Counted from the stretch's first letter, positions 30,783 through 41,911 are shown. The stretch is DNA of 64,000 nucleotides from Aurelia coerulea (GCA_039566865.1 CM076954.1:10502001-10566000), one strand, 5' to 3'. A program made the numbers and translations. The notes: generated from the sequence alone by a model not told the origin.

Positions 30783-32218
30783 CCCTTCCTAAACAATGGG
30801 GGGACACTTTAGCATAGTCAAATTTTGCTATGCGTTTGTGTACCCGGACCCTTTTGCATACGAAAATTGGCCATGCGTTTGCGTACCCTTCCTAAAACAA
30901 TGGGGGGACACTTTCGCATAGTCAAATTTTGCTATGCGTTTGTGTACCCGGACCCTTTTGCATACGAAAATTGGCCATGCGTTTGCGTACCCTTCCTAAA
31001 ACAATGGGGGGACACTTTAGCATAGTCAAATTTTGCTATGCGTTTGTGTACCCGGACCCTTTTGCATACGAAAATTGGCCATGCGTTTGCGTACCCTTCC
31101 TAAAACAATGGGGGGACACTTTCGCATAGTCAAATTTTGCTATGCGTTTGTGTACCCGGACCCTTTTGTATACGAAAATTGGCCATGCGTTTGCGTACCC
31201 TTCCTAAAACAATGGGGGGACACTTTCGCATAGTCAAATTTTGCTATGCGTTTGTGTACCTGGACCCTTTTGCATACGAAAATTGGCCATGCGTTTGCGT
31301 ACCCTTCCTAAAACAATGGGGGGACACTTTCGCATAGTCAAATTTTGCTATGCGTTTGTGTACCCGGACCCTTTTGCATACGAAAATTGGCCATGCGATT
31401 GCGTACCCTTCCTAAAACAATGGGGGGACACTTTCGCATAGTCAAATTTTGCTATGCGTTTGTGTACCTGGACCCTTTTGCATACGAAAATTGGCCATGC
31501 GTTTGCGTACCCTTCCTAAAACAATGGGGGGACACTTTCGCATAGTCAAATTTTGCTATGCGTTTGTGTACCTGGACCCTTTTGCATACGAAAATTGGCC
31601 ATGCGTTTGCGTACCCTTCCTAAAACAATGGGGGGACACTTTCGCATAGTCAAATTTTGCTATGCGTTTGTGTACCCGGACCCTTTTGCATACGAAAATT
31701 GGCCATGCGATTGCGTACCCTTCCTAAAACAATGGGGGGACACTTTCGCATAGTCAAATTTTGCAATGCGTTTGTGTACCTGGACCCTTTTGCATACGAA
31801 AATTGGCCATGCGTTTGCGTACCCTTCCTAAAACAATGGGGGGACACTTTCGCATAGTCAAATTTTGCTATGCGTTTGTGTACCCGGACCCTTTTGCATA
31901 CGAAAATTGGCCATGCGTTTGCGTACCCTTCCTAAAACAATGGGGGGACACTTTCGCATAGTCAAATTTTGCTATGCGTTTGTGTACCTGGACCCTTTTG
32001 CATACGACAATTGGCCATGCGTTTGCGTACCCTTCCTAAAACAATGGGGGGACACTTTCGCATAGTCAAATTTTGCTATGCGTTTGTGTACCTGGACCCT
32101 TTTGCATACGAAAATTGGCCATGCGTTTACGTACCCTTCCTAAAACAATGGGGGGACACTTTCGCATAGTCAAATTTTGCTATGCGTTTGTGTACCCGGA
32201 CCCTTTTGCATAAGGGTA
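30783..32218 (+). repeat. 104-bp satellite array, about 14 units
   Basis: Units start at TATGCGTTTGTGTACC every 104 bp (ATG positions 30,825, 30,929 ... 32,177) and are almost identical. Each contains two related half-units: ATGCGTTTGTGTACC followed by CGGACCCTTTTGCATACG, and ATGCGTTTGCGTACCC followed by TTCCTAAAACAATGGGGGG. Variants CCCGG/CCTGG and GCGTTTGCG/GCGATTGCG mark individual units. The array ends 17 bp from the transposon's right end with an inverted half-unit (GGGTACGCAAACGCAT). The overlapping 66-codon frames change frame between units and are not taken as genes. Confidence 0.95.
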
Positions 32219-32239
32219 CGCAAACGCATATTACACCGG

Positions 32240-32790
32240 CACTACATTTGCATATTCCAAATTTCGGGAAATAAACCACGCCTCAAACAATTTGTGAAAA
32301 TTATCTTGAGTGGCAGAACCAATGCAACATCGCTCAACTTTATCATCCTTACAGATATTTCGTCCCAGCCATGTGCTTTATTGGGATTAAGTGATCTAAT
32401 GGTATTAAGAATCTTTTCCTCAGAGATGACGAAATCACTTATCAGAGTCGTAGTTACCGGAGTATCTTGGGGAATTTCGCTACCTGTGTCAATGGTCGTG
32501 CATTGAAGAATGAAATAGTCATTAAATATCTGTGCCTTTTCGGTAAAATCCGTTACAAACAGCCCGCACTCTAGAAGAGGTGGTATCATCGGAATCTTAA
32601 CTTTGCTTAAAACAGTGTTTATTAAAGTCCAATAGGTTTTGCTGCTGGTCCCATGATTAGCCAGGGTTTTTCTTGCCCTAAGGAAGTAATTCCGCTTAGC
32701 GTCCTCAATCAGTCTCGCTCCTTCAGATATCATTTTTTGCACACCTTCAAGCTTGTCGTCTGGCTGACCACTCCTCACAAAAGTTTTATA
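32240..32790 (-). pseudogene. Interrupted LINE, piece 2 of 3: endonuclease-RT linker and RT block 0-1
   Basis: Encodes VRSGQPDDKLEGVQKM, a typical RKNYFLRARKTL linker and NPNKAHGWDEISVRMIKL, the first RT block, to FPEIW. Its 5' continuation is at 37,763-38,205, beyond the split-repeat element, and its 3' continuation is at 27,614-27,097. Confidence 0.88.
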
Positions 32791-33166
32791 TAGGGATTAA
32801 AATGCAATTTTACATCACAGTTAATTCGGGCAAAGAGGTCGTGTGTCATGGCTTCTCTAAAAGGAAGGGTATCGGTTATTGTACCCCTGTGTACCTGCAT
32901 GAAAACACCCCCTGTCGTGCTTGGTGCCTTAGAATGTTATTTGGAAAATACTGAGTGATCAAAGCCCCTGTGGCCTTGCAAAACGAGGTTCAATATTGTT
33001 AAGGGAATTTCCGATTGTTCCCTGGATGCGTACGTGCGTCTTAACATGCGTCTTAAACTTATATAAAGGCATTTGCAAATTAGCATTGTTCTCACACTTT
33101 GATTTCAACATTGAGAATGCAAACATCTCTGGTTATCATCGATAGGCTGGTGGCTGATTTTCGCTT

Positions 33167-33627
33167 GTCTTCTGACAAGCGGGGTGAGATCTACTTCGAT
33201 TCATCATTTATTTACAATTAATTCTTTCTTAGTTGAGAACAGTGAGAGCGGCAACGGCAGAATAGGATGTTTAGCGGGCACGGGTGAATATGATATAAAA
33301 CTTTTAATTTGTTCCTTTGGCAAGGCCACCTTAGGCCAGCAAGGCCTAAGCTTTATTTTTTGCACGAGGAGAGGAATGAAGGGCTAGAATTCATTCAGAA
33401 AGTATTTGGACTTTGAGCATCTCCTTGTGCTGTTGGCCAAGTGCCTATTGCTAGAATCGAATTTGTCTTTGTATCCGGATCTCTGTTATTTGAGTTGTAA
33501 ATCAGAATCTTTTCATCATTTCTTCATATCGGCATGCAAGTAAGTGGCTGCTCAAGCACGTTTATATTATTCGGAAATTTAATTCATATGGTGCCATCTT
33601 CAATGTTTCTTTCTTTTCTCTGGTCAT

Positions 33628-33658
<31 letters not shown>

Positions 33659-34900
33659 TGTTTTTTCGTCTTAGCAACTTGACATACAGTTTACGGATAT
33701 ATTACTCGGGTTATTGGATATTTACAACTAGTTTTGGTTATTTTTGGGTTATATGCTTGAAAACTCCTTGGACTCACCCCTCCCCTCGTATGTGTGTGTG
33801 CTGTGTGCCCCTCGGGGGTTTATTTGCAGGGGGTATGGCTTGAGAGATGAAAAGGGTTCTCTTGTATCAGAGAATCTAGTTCCCAGTCTTAGTTTGTTCA
33901 TTCGAATTGGGATGGTGGACCATTTTGAATATAGCTAGCCCCAACTATGATTTCGGTTGCCCCTTTGTTTTTTGCAAATTGATCGTTGTTTTTTCTTATG
34001 TTCGTCTCAAAATCGAATCTTTTCTGTTTTAAAAAGGAAGCTTAGTGTGACAGAAGCTTTTCTTAGCCAGAATTTAAGCAGTTTGGCAACATGCCATGAA
34101 TATGAAAGACAAATATCTCTGGTGTTGGTTTTTCGACGTTATTTTGATGATTGCCTTTCCCTTTCAGGTGAACTAGCTTCAGTCCGAATCCTTCGTGCTG
34201 GTGTAATTTGTCGAAATCATACAAAAAATACAACCAAAAGTCAGAGCGGGTTTCAGTTTGAAGGGAACTTGCTTTTTCTGTTTTGTTCTTTGGGCAAATG
34301 CAGAGGGTGGTAACTGCTGTCTTCATTCTTATAATTTGCAACACTGTTTTCAAGTTGTTGAGCAGTGTGGAAACAGTATTTGTACTTGTTTTTTATTTCA
34401 AGTACTTGGAAAAGGAAGTTTGGAGGCTGTGGAATACTATCAAAAGTAATTGAAATGGTCAGAGAATGTCTTAGCAGTTCCTCTTTTAGAGAAACAAACA
34501 TGGTCGAGCGTGGTGAACTCTTTAGAGGTGCATCTAAAATGAAAACAATAACAAAGATTCCGGGTATTAGCTAGTATAATGACGGTGACAGAGTCGGTAT
34601 TGGTTGAGGGTCATTTGGTGCAAGTGGATAGGTTTTATTTTCGTAACTGGCAAATGGCGAGGAATAGCTTTTGTAATGATATTTCAGCAAGAAAACTGGG
34701 CTATAGAAAAACGGGGTGAAATAAGTATAATAACAGAGACAAAAGAAAAAGAAATATCACAATCTTAACAACACTGTAGTGTTTTTTGGAAAAATTATTC
34801 GTGGATTTTTTAGGCCTGCAAAGTTGTGTTATGAGATATCCAGGGATTCGAGATCTTATGAGAAATCTGTTTTAAAAGGCTAAGCTGCCCTACTGGATGA
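33167..34900. other. Interior of the split-repeat element, no gene recognised
   Basis: A (GTTTT)n-type run lies near 33,630-33,665. The longest frame is 118 codons at 33,957-34,313 (+), without recognisable motifs. Confidence 0.4.
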
Positions 34901-35270
34901 GAAAGGAACAACCAAAATCTACAACACGCTACCAGTCATCTTATACAGGCAGAATGAGCAATTTGGTCAGGAGCATCAACTACTAAATTTAAAAATTTTT
35001 CAAAATCACATCATCAGATTTATGATTGGCCGCAAGCTGCAAGATCATGTCACGAGAGAAAGTCTACGATCCCAAACGGAACTAAAACCTGTATCAGCTG
35101 TTATCAAAGTTAAAATGTTTTTTGGCCTTATAAAACGGTCATCAATGGGACTACCTAGATCGGTCTTAGGAGGCTCCGCCAATGGTTCAAGGAACCGGGA
35201 GGAACACCGAACGTCGCTGGATCGACGACATCAAGACCTGGATTGGGTCGTATTTGTTTAAAACGGAAAA
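34900..35270 (+). pseudogene. LINE C-terminal remnant
   Basis: Plus-strand frame with IGRKLQDHVTRESLRSQTEL, then a block like LPRSVL..GSANGSRNREE and a broken RWIDDIKTW-type tail. This resembles the extreme C-terminal region of several LINE clades. RT core absent. The last part is tandemly duplicated downstream. Confidence 0.5.
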
Positions 35271-35850
35271 AACGGAATACATGTATCGCACTCATGTGAG
35301 TACTGTAGTCATGGACTATACAGATGCGCAATAAGGGTAGCACGTGAAATACACATGAATGAAGGTCTGGTGCACAGTATCTCCTGTAACGATTCAAGGA
35401 ATTAGTACTAATTTACTGCGGGTGCAGAGTCAACTGGTGAACCCCATTGGTCTCATGCAGGGTCAACTGTCGAGCCCTATACGTCTGTTGGAAGGGTCAT
35501 CAATGGGACAACCTAGATCGCTCTTAAAATGCTCCGCCAATGGTGCAAGGAATCGAGAGGAACACCGGAACGTCACTGGATCGATGACATCAAGACCTGG
35601 ATTGGGTCTTATTTATATAAATGGAGAAAACGGAATACAAGTATCGCACTCATGTGAGTACTGTAGTCATGGACTATACAGATGCGCAATAAGGGTAACA
35701 CATGAAATACACATGAATGAAGGTCTGGTGCACAGTATCTCCTGTAACGATTCAAGGAATTAGTACTAATTTACTGCGGGTGCAGAGTCAACTGGTGAAC
35801 CCCATTGGTCGCATGCAGGGTCAACTGTCGAGCCCTGTACGTCTGTTGAA
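35137..35850 (+). repeat. Direct tandem duplication, period about 358 bp
   Basis: Two units (about 35,137-35,494 and 35,495-35,850) both run GGTCATCAATGGGAC, CTCCGCCAATGGT, CATCAAGACCTGGATTGGGT, GGACTATACAGATGCGCAAT, TTTACTGCGGGTGCAGAGTC, GGGTCAACTGTCGAGCCC. The last motif is the likely seed of the minisatellite that follows. Confidence 0.88.
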
Positions 35851-35989
35851 GGATCAATTGTCAGTGTCACAATCAATTTGTTAAAGATTAATTTCGACGG
35901 ACATTAATTAACTATGAGTTAACTGTAGGAACCTCATGTCAGATAAGGGGTCAACTGTTGGGCCCTTGTGTGAAGGGTCAGCTGTCAGA

Positions 35990-36482
35990 TCAGGGGTCAC
36001 GGGTCACCTGTCTGACCCTGTAAGAAGGTATGGGTCACCTGTCGGACCCGGATAGAAGGTATGGGTCACCTGTCGGATCCGGAAGAAGGTATGGGTCGCC
36101 TGTCGGACCCGGAAGAAGGTATGGGTCACCTGTCGGACCCTGTAAGAAGGTATGGGTCACCTGTCGGACCCGGATAGAAGGTATGGGTCACCTGTCGGAC
36201 CCGGAAAAAAGGTATGGGTCACCTGTCAGACCCGGAAAGAAGGTATGGGACGCCTGTTGGACCCGGAAAAAAGGTAGGGGTCACCTGTCAGACCCTGTAA
36301 GAAGGCATGGCATGGGTCACCTGTCGGACCCGGAAGAAGGTATGGGTCGCCTGTCGGATCCGGAAGAAGGTTGGGTCGCCTGTCGGACCTGAAGAATGTA
36401 TGGGTCGCCTGTCGGACCCGGTAAGAAGGTATGGGTCACCTGTCGGACCCGGTAAGAAGGTATGGGTCACCTGTCGGACCCA
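35990..36482 (+). repeat. 30-31-bp minisatellite, consensus GGGTCACCTGTCGGACCC
   Basis: About sixteen units GGGTCACCTGTCGGACCC plus GGAAGAAGGTAT with minor length variation. Each unit is an imperfect palindrome (GGGTC...GACCC) and most contain CACCTG. Translation gives a repeating, frame-shifting peptide and is not taken as a gene. Confidence 0.93.
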
Positions 36483-37762
36483 ATTCATGTCAGTCGATTG
36501 TGTATTGTGAAGTGCCAATATATTGTCGTTAATTGTTTGTTGTTGTTGTCTGTTTGTTGTCTGTTTGTTGTCGGCATCAGTAAATTGGTTTGTAAATTCG
36601 AATTCAACAATGGCAGTGTCGGTGCCATTGTCCATAATGCCCTGTGAAATGCTTGAGATATGCAAAAATCTTTCGGCTTTGTCAATATATGTCTGTTTTA
36701 TCATGGCAAATCGTAAACAAGGCGGGACCCATAGCGTTTCCAGGTAGTGGTGTTTCTCTCATTCTTCGTCGGTTTCTTGGCATTGTTGTTGTTGGGGGTT
36801 GGGGGAACACGTTGTGTTCTGTGGTGGAAAAAAATATGGCTTATTTCTTGTAACCCCCAACTGGCAAAATTTAGGGGGTTGAGCTGAGTGCAAATTTGGC
36901 CAATGCACTAACAGCCCAAACTTAGGCCCCGATGATGAGAGAATGAGAGAACACCACTGTTGGTTATCGTTGGGAAAAAGCAAATCACTTTATGTTTGAA
37001 AGTGTGCTTAGAAGCTCTGAGGGGCCTATTATCCTCTGATCCCAAGAATTAAATAGGGATTAAAATGCAATTTTACATCACAGTTAATTCGGGCAAAGAG
37101 GTCGTGTGTCATGGCTTCTCTAAAAGGAAGGGTATCGGTTATTGTACCCCTGTGTACCTGCATAAAAACACCCCCTGCCGTGCTTGGTGCCTTAGAATGT
37201 TATTTGGAAAATACTGAGTGATCAAAGCCCCTGTGGCCTTGCAAAACGAGGTTCAATATTGTTCAGGGAATTTCCGATTGTTCCCTGGATGCGTACGTGC
37301 GTCTTAACATGCGTCTTAAACTTATATAAAGGCATTTGCAAATTAGCATTGTTCTCACACTTTGATTTCAACATTGAGAATGCAAACATCTCTGGTTATC
37401 ATCGATAGGCTGGTGGCTGATTTTCGCTTTCCCACCCACCCTCCTCTATTTCTGTTTAATCTTTTCATGCTGATGTTCCGTTGTCTCTTTCGGAGGCACG
37501 GTTCATTGGCATGGACATTTAGTGCATTGGTTTGTGGAAAAAAATATGGCTTATTTCTTGTAACCCCCAACTGGCAAAATTTAGGGGGTTGAGCTGAGTG
37601 CAAATTTGGCCAATGCACTAACAGCCCAAACTTAGGCCCCGATGATGAGAGAATGAGAGAACACCACTGTTGGTTATCGTTGGGAAAAAGCAAATCACTT
37701 TATGTTTGAAAGTGTGCTTAGAAGCTCTGAGGGGCCTATTATCCTCTGATCCCAAGAATTAA

Positions 37763-38205
37763 ATGCACGATTTTTTTTCCTTAGAAAGTTTTGATGGCTT
37801 GCGTTATCCAGGGAGCTTGACGAGGCCTAATCGTTTTAACTTTGTTGGGGATGAAATTTGAATAGATGTTGAGAAGGACTTCATTGAGTAGTTTTACCTG
37901 TTCATTAGGGCAAGTCATGTTGTCAAGATGTTCGTGCCAAGCAAACATTTCAATGCTTTTCCTGATTGCTGCAAAATCTGCCTTATCGTAATACCAAATC
38001 TTGCGGGTATATGGAGGTTGTGCTATATTTGAAACAGATAATTCACCGTAAACAATTTGATGGTGGCACTGCTCATGTAGTGACGGATGGACACCAGAAT
38101 CGATGATGAGATTAGGCTGATCAGTAAATATCAAGTCAATGCAGGATTTAGATTCACCCATTAAATGAGTTGGTTCTGAGATTAATAGTTCTTCATGTCA
38201 TTGCA
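37763..38205 (-). pseudogene. Interrupted LINE, piece 1 of 3: endonuclease C-terminal part
   Basis: Encodes ELLISEPTHLMGESKSCIDL and IFTDQP, the last conserved block of an APE-type LINE endonuclease, then RQAPWITQAIKTF. A one-base loss in CTTTC before CTAAGG breaks the frame, after which LRKKNRA runs into the split-repeat insertion. The 5' end is lost at about 38,205. Confidence 0.85.
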
Positions 38206-38451
38206 AAAAATCCCTTTACTCGAGGCAGCAAAAACAACCTCGGGAAATTATTAGTTGTTAGGCTTGGACTCCTATCTTTGGTCTTAATTTTTGACCCCAA
38301 GACAAAATTCATTTCTATAATTGTTTTGATATATTTGAAGCACATACCATGTGTTTAGTTTTTCCAAAAGGAAAGGGCCAAGAGAGACTTTTTTATCAGC
38401 AAACATAATATTTTAAAAGATCTACCATTCAGTCAATATTTTGCTTCAACC

Positions 38452-39393
38452 GGGGTAAAGTGAACTACCCATGATTTTTTATTTTCTCACATGAATACGA
38501 AGTCAGATGAAGAAGACATTTTCAATCTCATTTCGTTCATAATTCTGCCCTCAGAAAATCATAATTTGCAGGATAATTTTTCGCTCTTGACACAGAAATA
38601 TATTCTGATAACAGCTCCCTGAGAAACCTCCAAAAATTTGACAGCCTGAGTTTGAACTTCATTTCAAAAATGCACTTACTGATCCAAGAATTTTATTGGG
38701 ATTTGAAGAAGCAAGTATACCTATCGACATGGGAAGGATAAATGGCCATCACTGTGAAATTATAATCTTAATAATTGTTATAGATTTATAACTATTTTTG
38801 GTTGTAATTCTGGGGGGGGAGGTTTCAGGGCAAAGTGAACTACTTTGAAAATAGTGTTTCTCTTTGTGGTGATTTTGTATTACATATATGCAGTATATAC
38901 GGAAGTATTTTCTAAGTATATTCCCATTATTGTTCATCGCACTGTAGTCAGAGGTCTCGCAATCTGACTCAAATTTGTGACTTTGACAATAGTTTTTGGT
39001 TAATATTTGATCTGCAAAGGCCATTCTCAACATGGGTCTAAATATCACTCTCTTGTGAAATTTGTGGGGTTGTTTCGTTTTGGCATGCCATAAACTCCTT
39101 GGAGGTGCAAAAGGGATCATGTTTTCCAGTATTACCAGCAACATTTTAGTTTTATCAAACAATTGCTAAGTAGTTCACATTACACCCGGCCTTGGGTAAA
39201 GTGAACAAGGCAGAGTGGTCGCCAAAGAAAGCTCTTTTGTGAGACAATGGAAAAAGATTTGAAAACTATTTTTTCTGGATAAACTGTCCCAAGACATAAT
39301 GAAACAACGTTAAAAAAGTAGCCCTCAGCAACAATCTCTTTAGGATATCTTTGAAAAACCTCTAAAATAGTTCACTTTACCCTGTCTTACCGT
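38452..39393. mobile_element. TIR element with repeated GGGTAAAGTGAAC motifs
   Basis: Left CGGGGTAAAGTGAACTACC and right TAGTTCACTTTACCCTG form an inverted pair about 935 bp apart. Internal degenerate copies occur near 38,826 (GGCAAAGTGAACTACTTTG) and 39,185 (GGGTAAAGTGAACAAGG). A related end is at 22,673. No transposase; target duplication unclear. Confidence 0.5.
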
Positions 39394-39563
39394 AATTCTG
39401 CCCCCAAGGGACTCAATGTCCGATTTGTGGCTGCCAAGGCTTGCAACTCCTCCCAAGAAAATTTTTGTTTTTATAGCCGCTTTTTATTTCTACTTGTTGT
39501 TTGTTCGTGCCAACTAGGTGTCAGCATGTCTGGGGACATTTACCTTTTATTTTGACATCACCA

Positions 39564-39985
39564 CCGGGTGCACCAAAATAAACTATGCACGGTTGGCAGG
39601 CCACAATAAATCACATACTGGACCGATTTTGAAGAGTTATGACTTAATCTTTAGCAGAAAGCCTGAATTTGATACTGGGATTTTATTAATTTTTTTGAAA
39701 TTTTCAGTTTTTAGAGCTAGAAGCGAATTTCTTAAAATTCTAGCTTTCGAAAACACTGAAAATGATCAAAAACATTGATCAAGTTTTCTAAAGAATCGAC
39801 ATTAATGGACAAAGAGAGAACTTGTTTTTGGTGATTTGGGATTCGGAAATCGACTAATTGTAATCTGCTGTAAGAGAGTTCATACTAAACCCCCAAATCA
39901 CCCGGAAAACGTTCTCTCTTTGTTCATTCATAATGAGTCTTTCAAAATTTGATCGCCATTTTTTCATTGTTTCCATGCTTTTTCC
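39564..39985. mobile_element. Tc1/mariner-type MITE, right end lost
   Basis: Starts CCGGGTGCACCAAAATAAAC and follows the 18,144-18,969 element through both arms (TGGCAGGCCACAATAAATC; CGTTCTCTCTTTGTTCATTC) but decays before the right terminus. Next to it, 39,990-40,130 is rich in TTTCCATG-type repeats. Confidence 0.7.
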
Positions 39986-40176
39986 CAGTAATGATTCACC
40001 CATGCTAGCATGGAAAGCACGGTAAAATTTCCAATGCTTTCCATAGAATTTTAATCTGATGGATTTCCATGGATTTCAAGGATTTCATGGAAATGGCTTT
40101 TCCATGGACTTTCCATGCTTCTTCTGCCAGAGTCAGTTTTTGTCTTGATTATTAACAACCAATATCAGAATCAGAG

Positions 40177-41911
40177 CGTCGGGGTGTCGGCGGTGGTAAT
40201 CGGACAGTGGTGGTCATCGGACACTTGCAAAAACTGACAGAAAAGTATGGTACAAATGAAATCCATCAAAGTGGGTATTTCTTGGCATTGAAAGTTAACA
40301 TTATAGATACTAAAAACTTTACAAAAAGCCTTCATGAATGTAAAACACGCCAAAGAAGTTGCCTTTGTTGTGCTTGGCAGTGTAGAAGTTGTTGTTGTGA
40401 ATATCATATGCCTGATTCAAAACTCTGAATCCATTCCGGAAAGAAGCAAAAATCTTAAATAATCATCTAAATTGGATGTCTGCCATGTAAATAGCACATA
40501 GCATTGTGCCAAAGACTTAAAACAGTTTCACTGAAGGGAGGACAGCGGATGTCATATCGAGAGGTCTCAAAAGTTAATGGCAGTGGCTTTCGGACACCAC
40601 GTTGTTTGGGAGCATAAACAAAAGTCGGATTTGAATGGTTTTTTGGATTTCGACATTTCATTCATAAATATCTATACATACATTAATCAAAAATAGAAAT
40701 GAGATTAAAACAAAATTTTTCGAACGCATCTCCTAGCTGTTAGATTGTTTTGCTTGTACCGAGAGCTCTCCAGAATGTCATTACGAGAACCAACGATTGA
40801 ACCATAGTTTTTGCATTCAAGAATAGAAAAAAAATACAAGCAAAATCAGTCCTTTTCGGGAATAAAACAACACGCGTGCGGCAAACCACACAGGCAAATT
40901 CATTTGCGCGTGCGATTCGCACGGGTAGTTATTCAAGACGGTAATTAAGAAGTGACACAAAAATAGGTATTCAAGTCTCCCTCTATTGATAAAGATAATC
41001 ACACTACTGTAAAATTAATATTATCGTTATGTTTATGTGTCAATGAGTTTGTAGGGCTATAAACTGCATTTAAAGATATTTTGTGTACTACTCGGAAGTT
41101 TCTTCGTCGGAAACTCAGACTCGTCAGTGTCTGATTCGTTTGAACTATCAATGTCAACAGGACAAATCTGTCTGCTCTGTTCATTTTCAACATCGGTATC
41201 GATAATAACGACCTTTCTTGGTGGGGAGGCTATCTTTGTCTTTCGGCGTTTTGAAACATAAATTCCCACTGCCCATTTAATGATGTGTTTTCTTTCGATT
41301 GGAGACCAGTTCGTGCCATTACCGCTTATCATCATTATTGACTCCATCCTTCTATGCTTCATCGCATTTATTTCATATTGTGGGAATTGCCACTTGGGAC
41401 TTTGTCGAAAGTGTTGTGGGATCTGTCAGTTATCACGGTTTATTGAAGCGCAAGTTGATATTGGATGTGTCGAGCATCAAAGTACCGCTTTTCTTAATCA
41501 AAATAACACTTTGCGCGTGCGATGAAAAGCACTCGTGACTCAATTTGCGCGTGTGTCTAGGCGTGCACGTGCGATCGCACGCGTCAAACGAAAAGGCCTG
41601 CAAAATGAAGCAAAAGAGTTTTGACAGAATACTTGCCAAGTATAAACAGAAAAATAATTTTCTTGGCACACTCAACATTGTGAACTCACTGTCCTAAAAA
41701 CCACCGCCACTGGCAGAAAACCACCACCCAGACCAGTCTCATAAACATCGTTGACAAAGAGAATCAGGCAAAGTAAAAAACCAAAACATTTCAAGAAAAT
41801 ATGTCCAATACCTGTTAATTCACCTGGTACTTTTAGTTTTTGTCTTTGATTAAAGTTTCTTATGAAAACATTTAGTTTTCCTTATGTGTCCGATTACGAC
41901 CGCCGGCACCC
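40177..41911. mobile_element. 1.7-kb TIR element of unknown superfamily
   Basis: Left terminus GGGGTGTCGGCGGTGGTAAT then CGGACA; right terminus, reversed, AGGGTGCCGGCGGTCGTAAT then CGGACAC. Second-level motifs GGACAGTGGTGGT and CCACCGCCACTG lie further in. It contains GC-rich stretches with repeated TTTGCGCGTGCGAT (near 40,908 and 41,511). One minus-strand frame (41,057-41,362, 101 codons, acidic C-terminal half) is unrecognised. Target duplication not determined. Confidence 0.55.

Larger units (their letters stand above)
27619..32235. mobile_element. 4.6-kb insertion with TGTARTATGC termini (Ginger-like, non-autonomous)
   Basis: It splits a LINE reading frame, so both ends are exact: the left end begins TGTAGTATGC and the right end finishes GCATATTACA, flanked by CCGG on both sides (27,615-27,618 and 32,236-32,239). 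TGTNR termini and 4-bp duplications are the features published for Ginger transposons, whose transposase descends from a gypsy-type integrase; no such gene is seen here. The motif ATGCGTTT and its complement occur repeatedly near both ends, including the palindrome GAAACGCAATGCGTTTC near 27,663. On the right they are amplified into the 104-bp array. The middle carries other repeats. Confidence 0.7.
32792..37762. mobile_element. DIRS/Ngaro-type element with split direct repeats (non-autonomous)
   Basis: Order is A1 (32,792-33,166), interior, B1 (36,824-37,052), A2 (37,055-37,429), a 104-bp spacer, B2 (37,534-37,762). The A copies are both 375 bp with a few substitutions; the B copies are both 229 bp and appear identical. 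This A1-interior-B1-A2-B2 order is the published hallmark of Ngaro/PAT-type tyrosine-recombinase retrotransposons. Left end, B1/A2 junction and right end all carry the same AT dinucleotide, and the LINE frame outside closes without a longer target duplication. The interior has no recombinase, RT or RNase H of its own, only LINE debris and minisatellites. Confidence 0.68.

Noticed and set aside
30825..32377. Overlapping plus-strand ORFs of 66 codons, nearly identical, every 104 bp
   Set aside because: The unit length is not a multiple of three; each frame crosses into the next unit in a different register and ends at the same GCATAG. They are by-products of the satellite.
36030..36510. Gly/Pro/Ser repeat protein encoded by the minisatellite
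   Set aside because: Units of 30 and 31 bp change frame repeatedly; no start context or flanking exon supports translation.
37355..37693. 112-codon minus-strand ORF shared by the two B repeats
   Set aside because: It crosses the A2/spacer/B2 boundaries, has no recognisable domain, and in B1 the frame continues differently.
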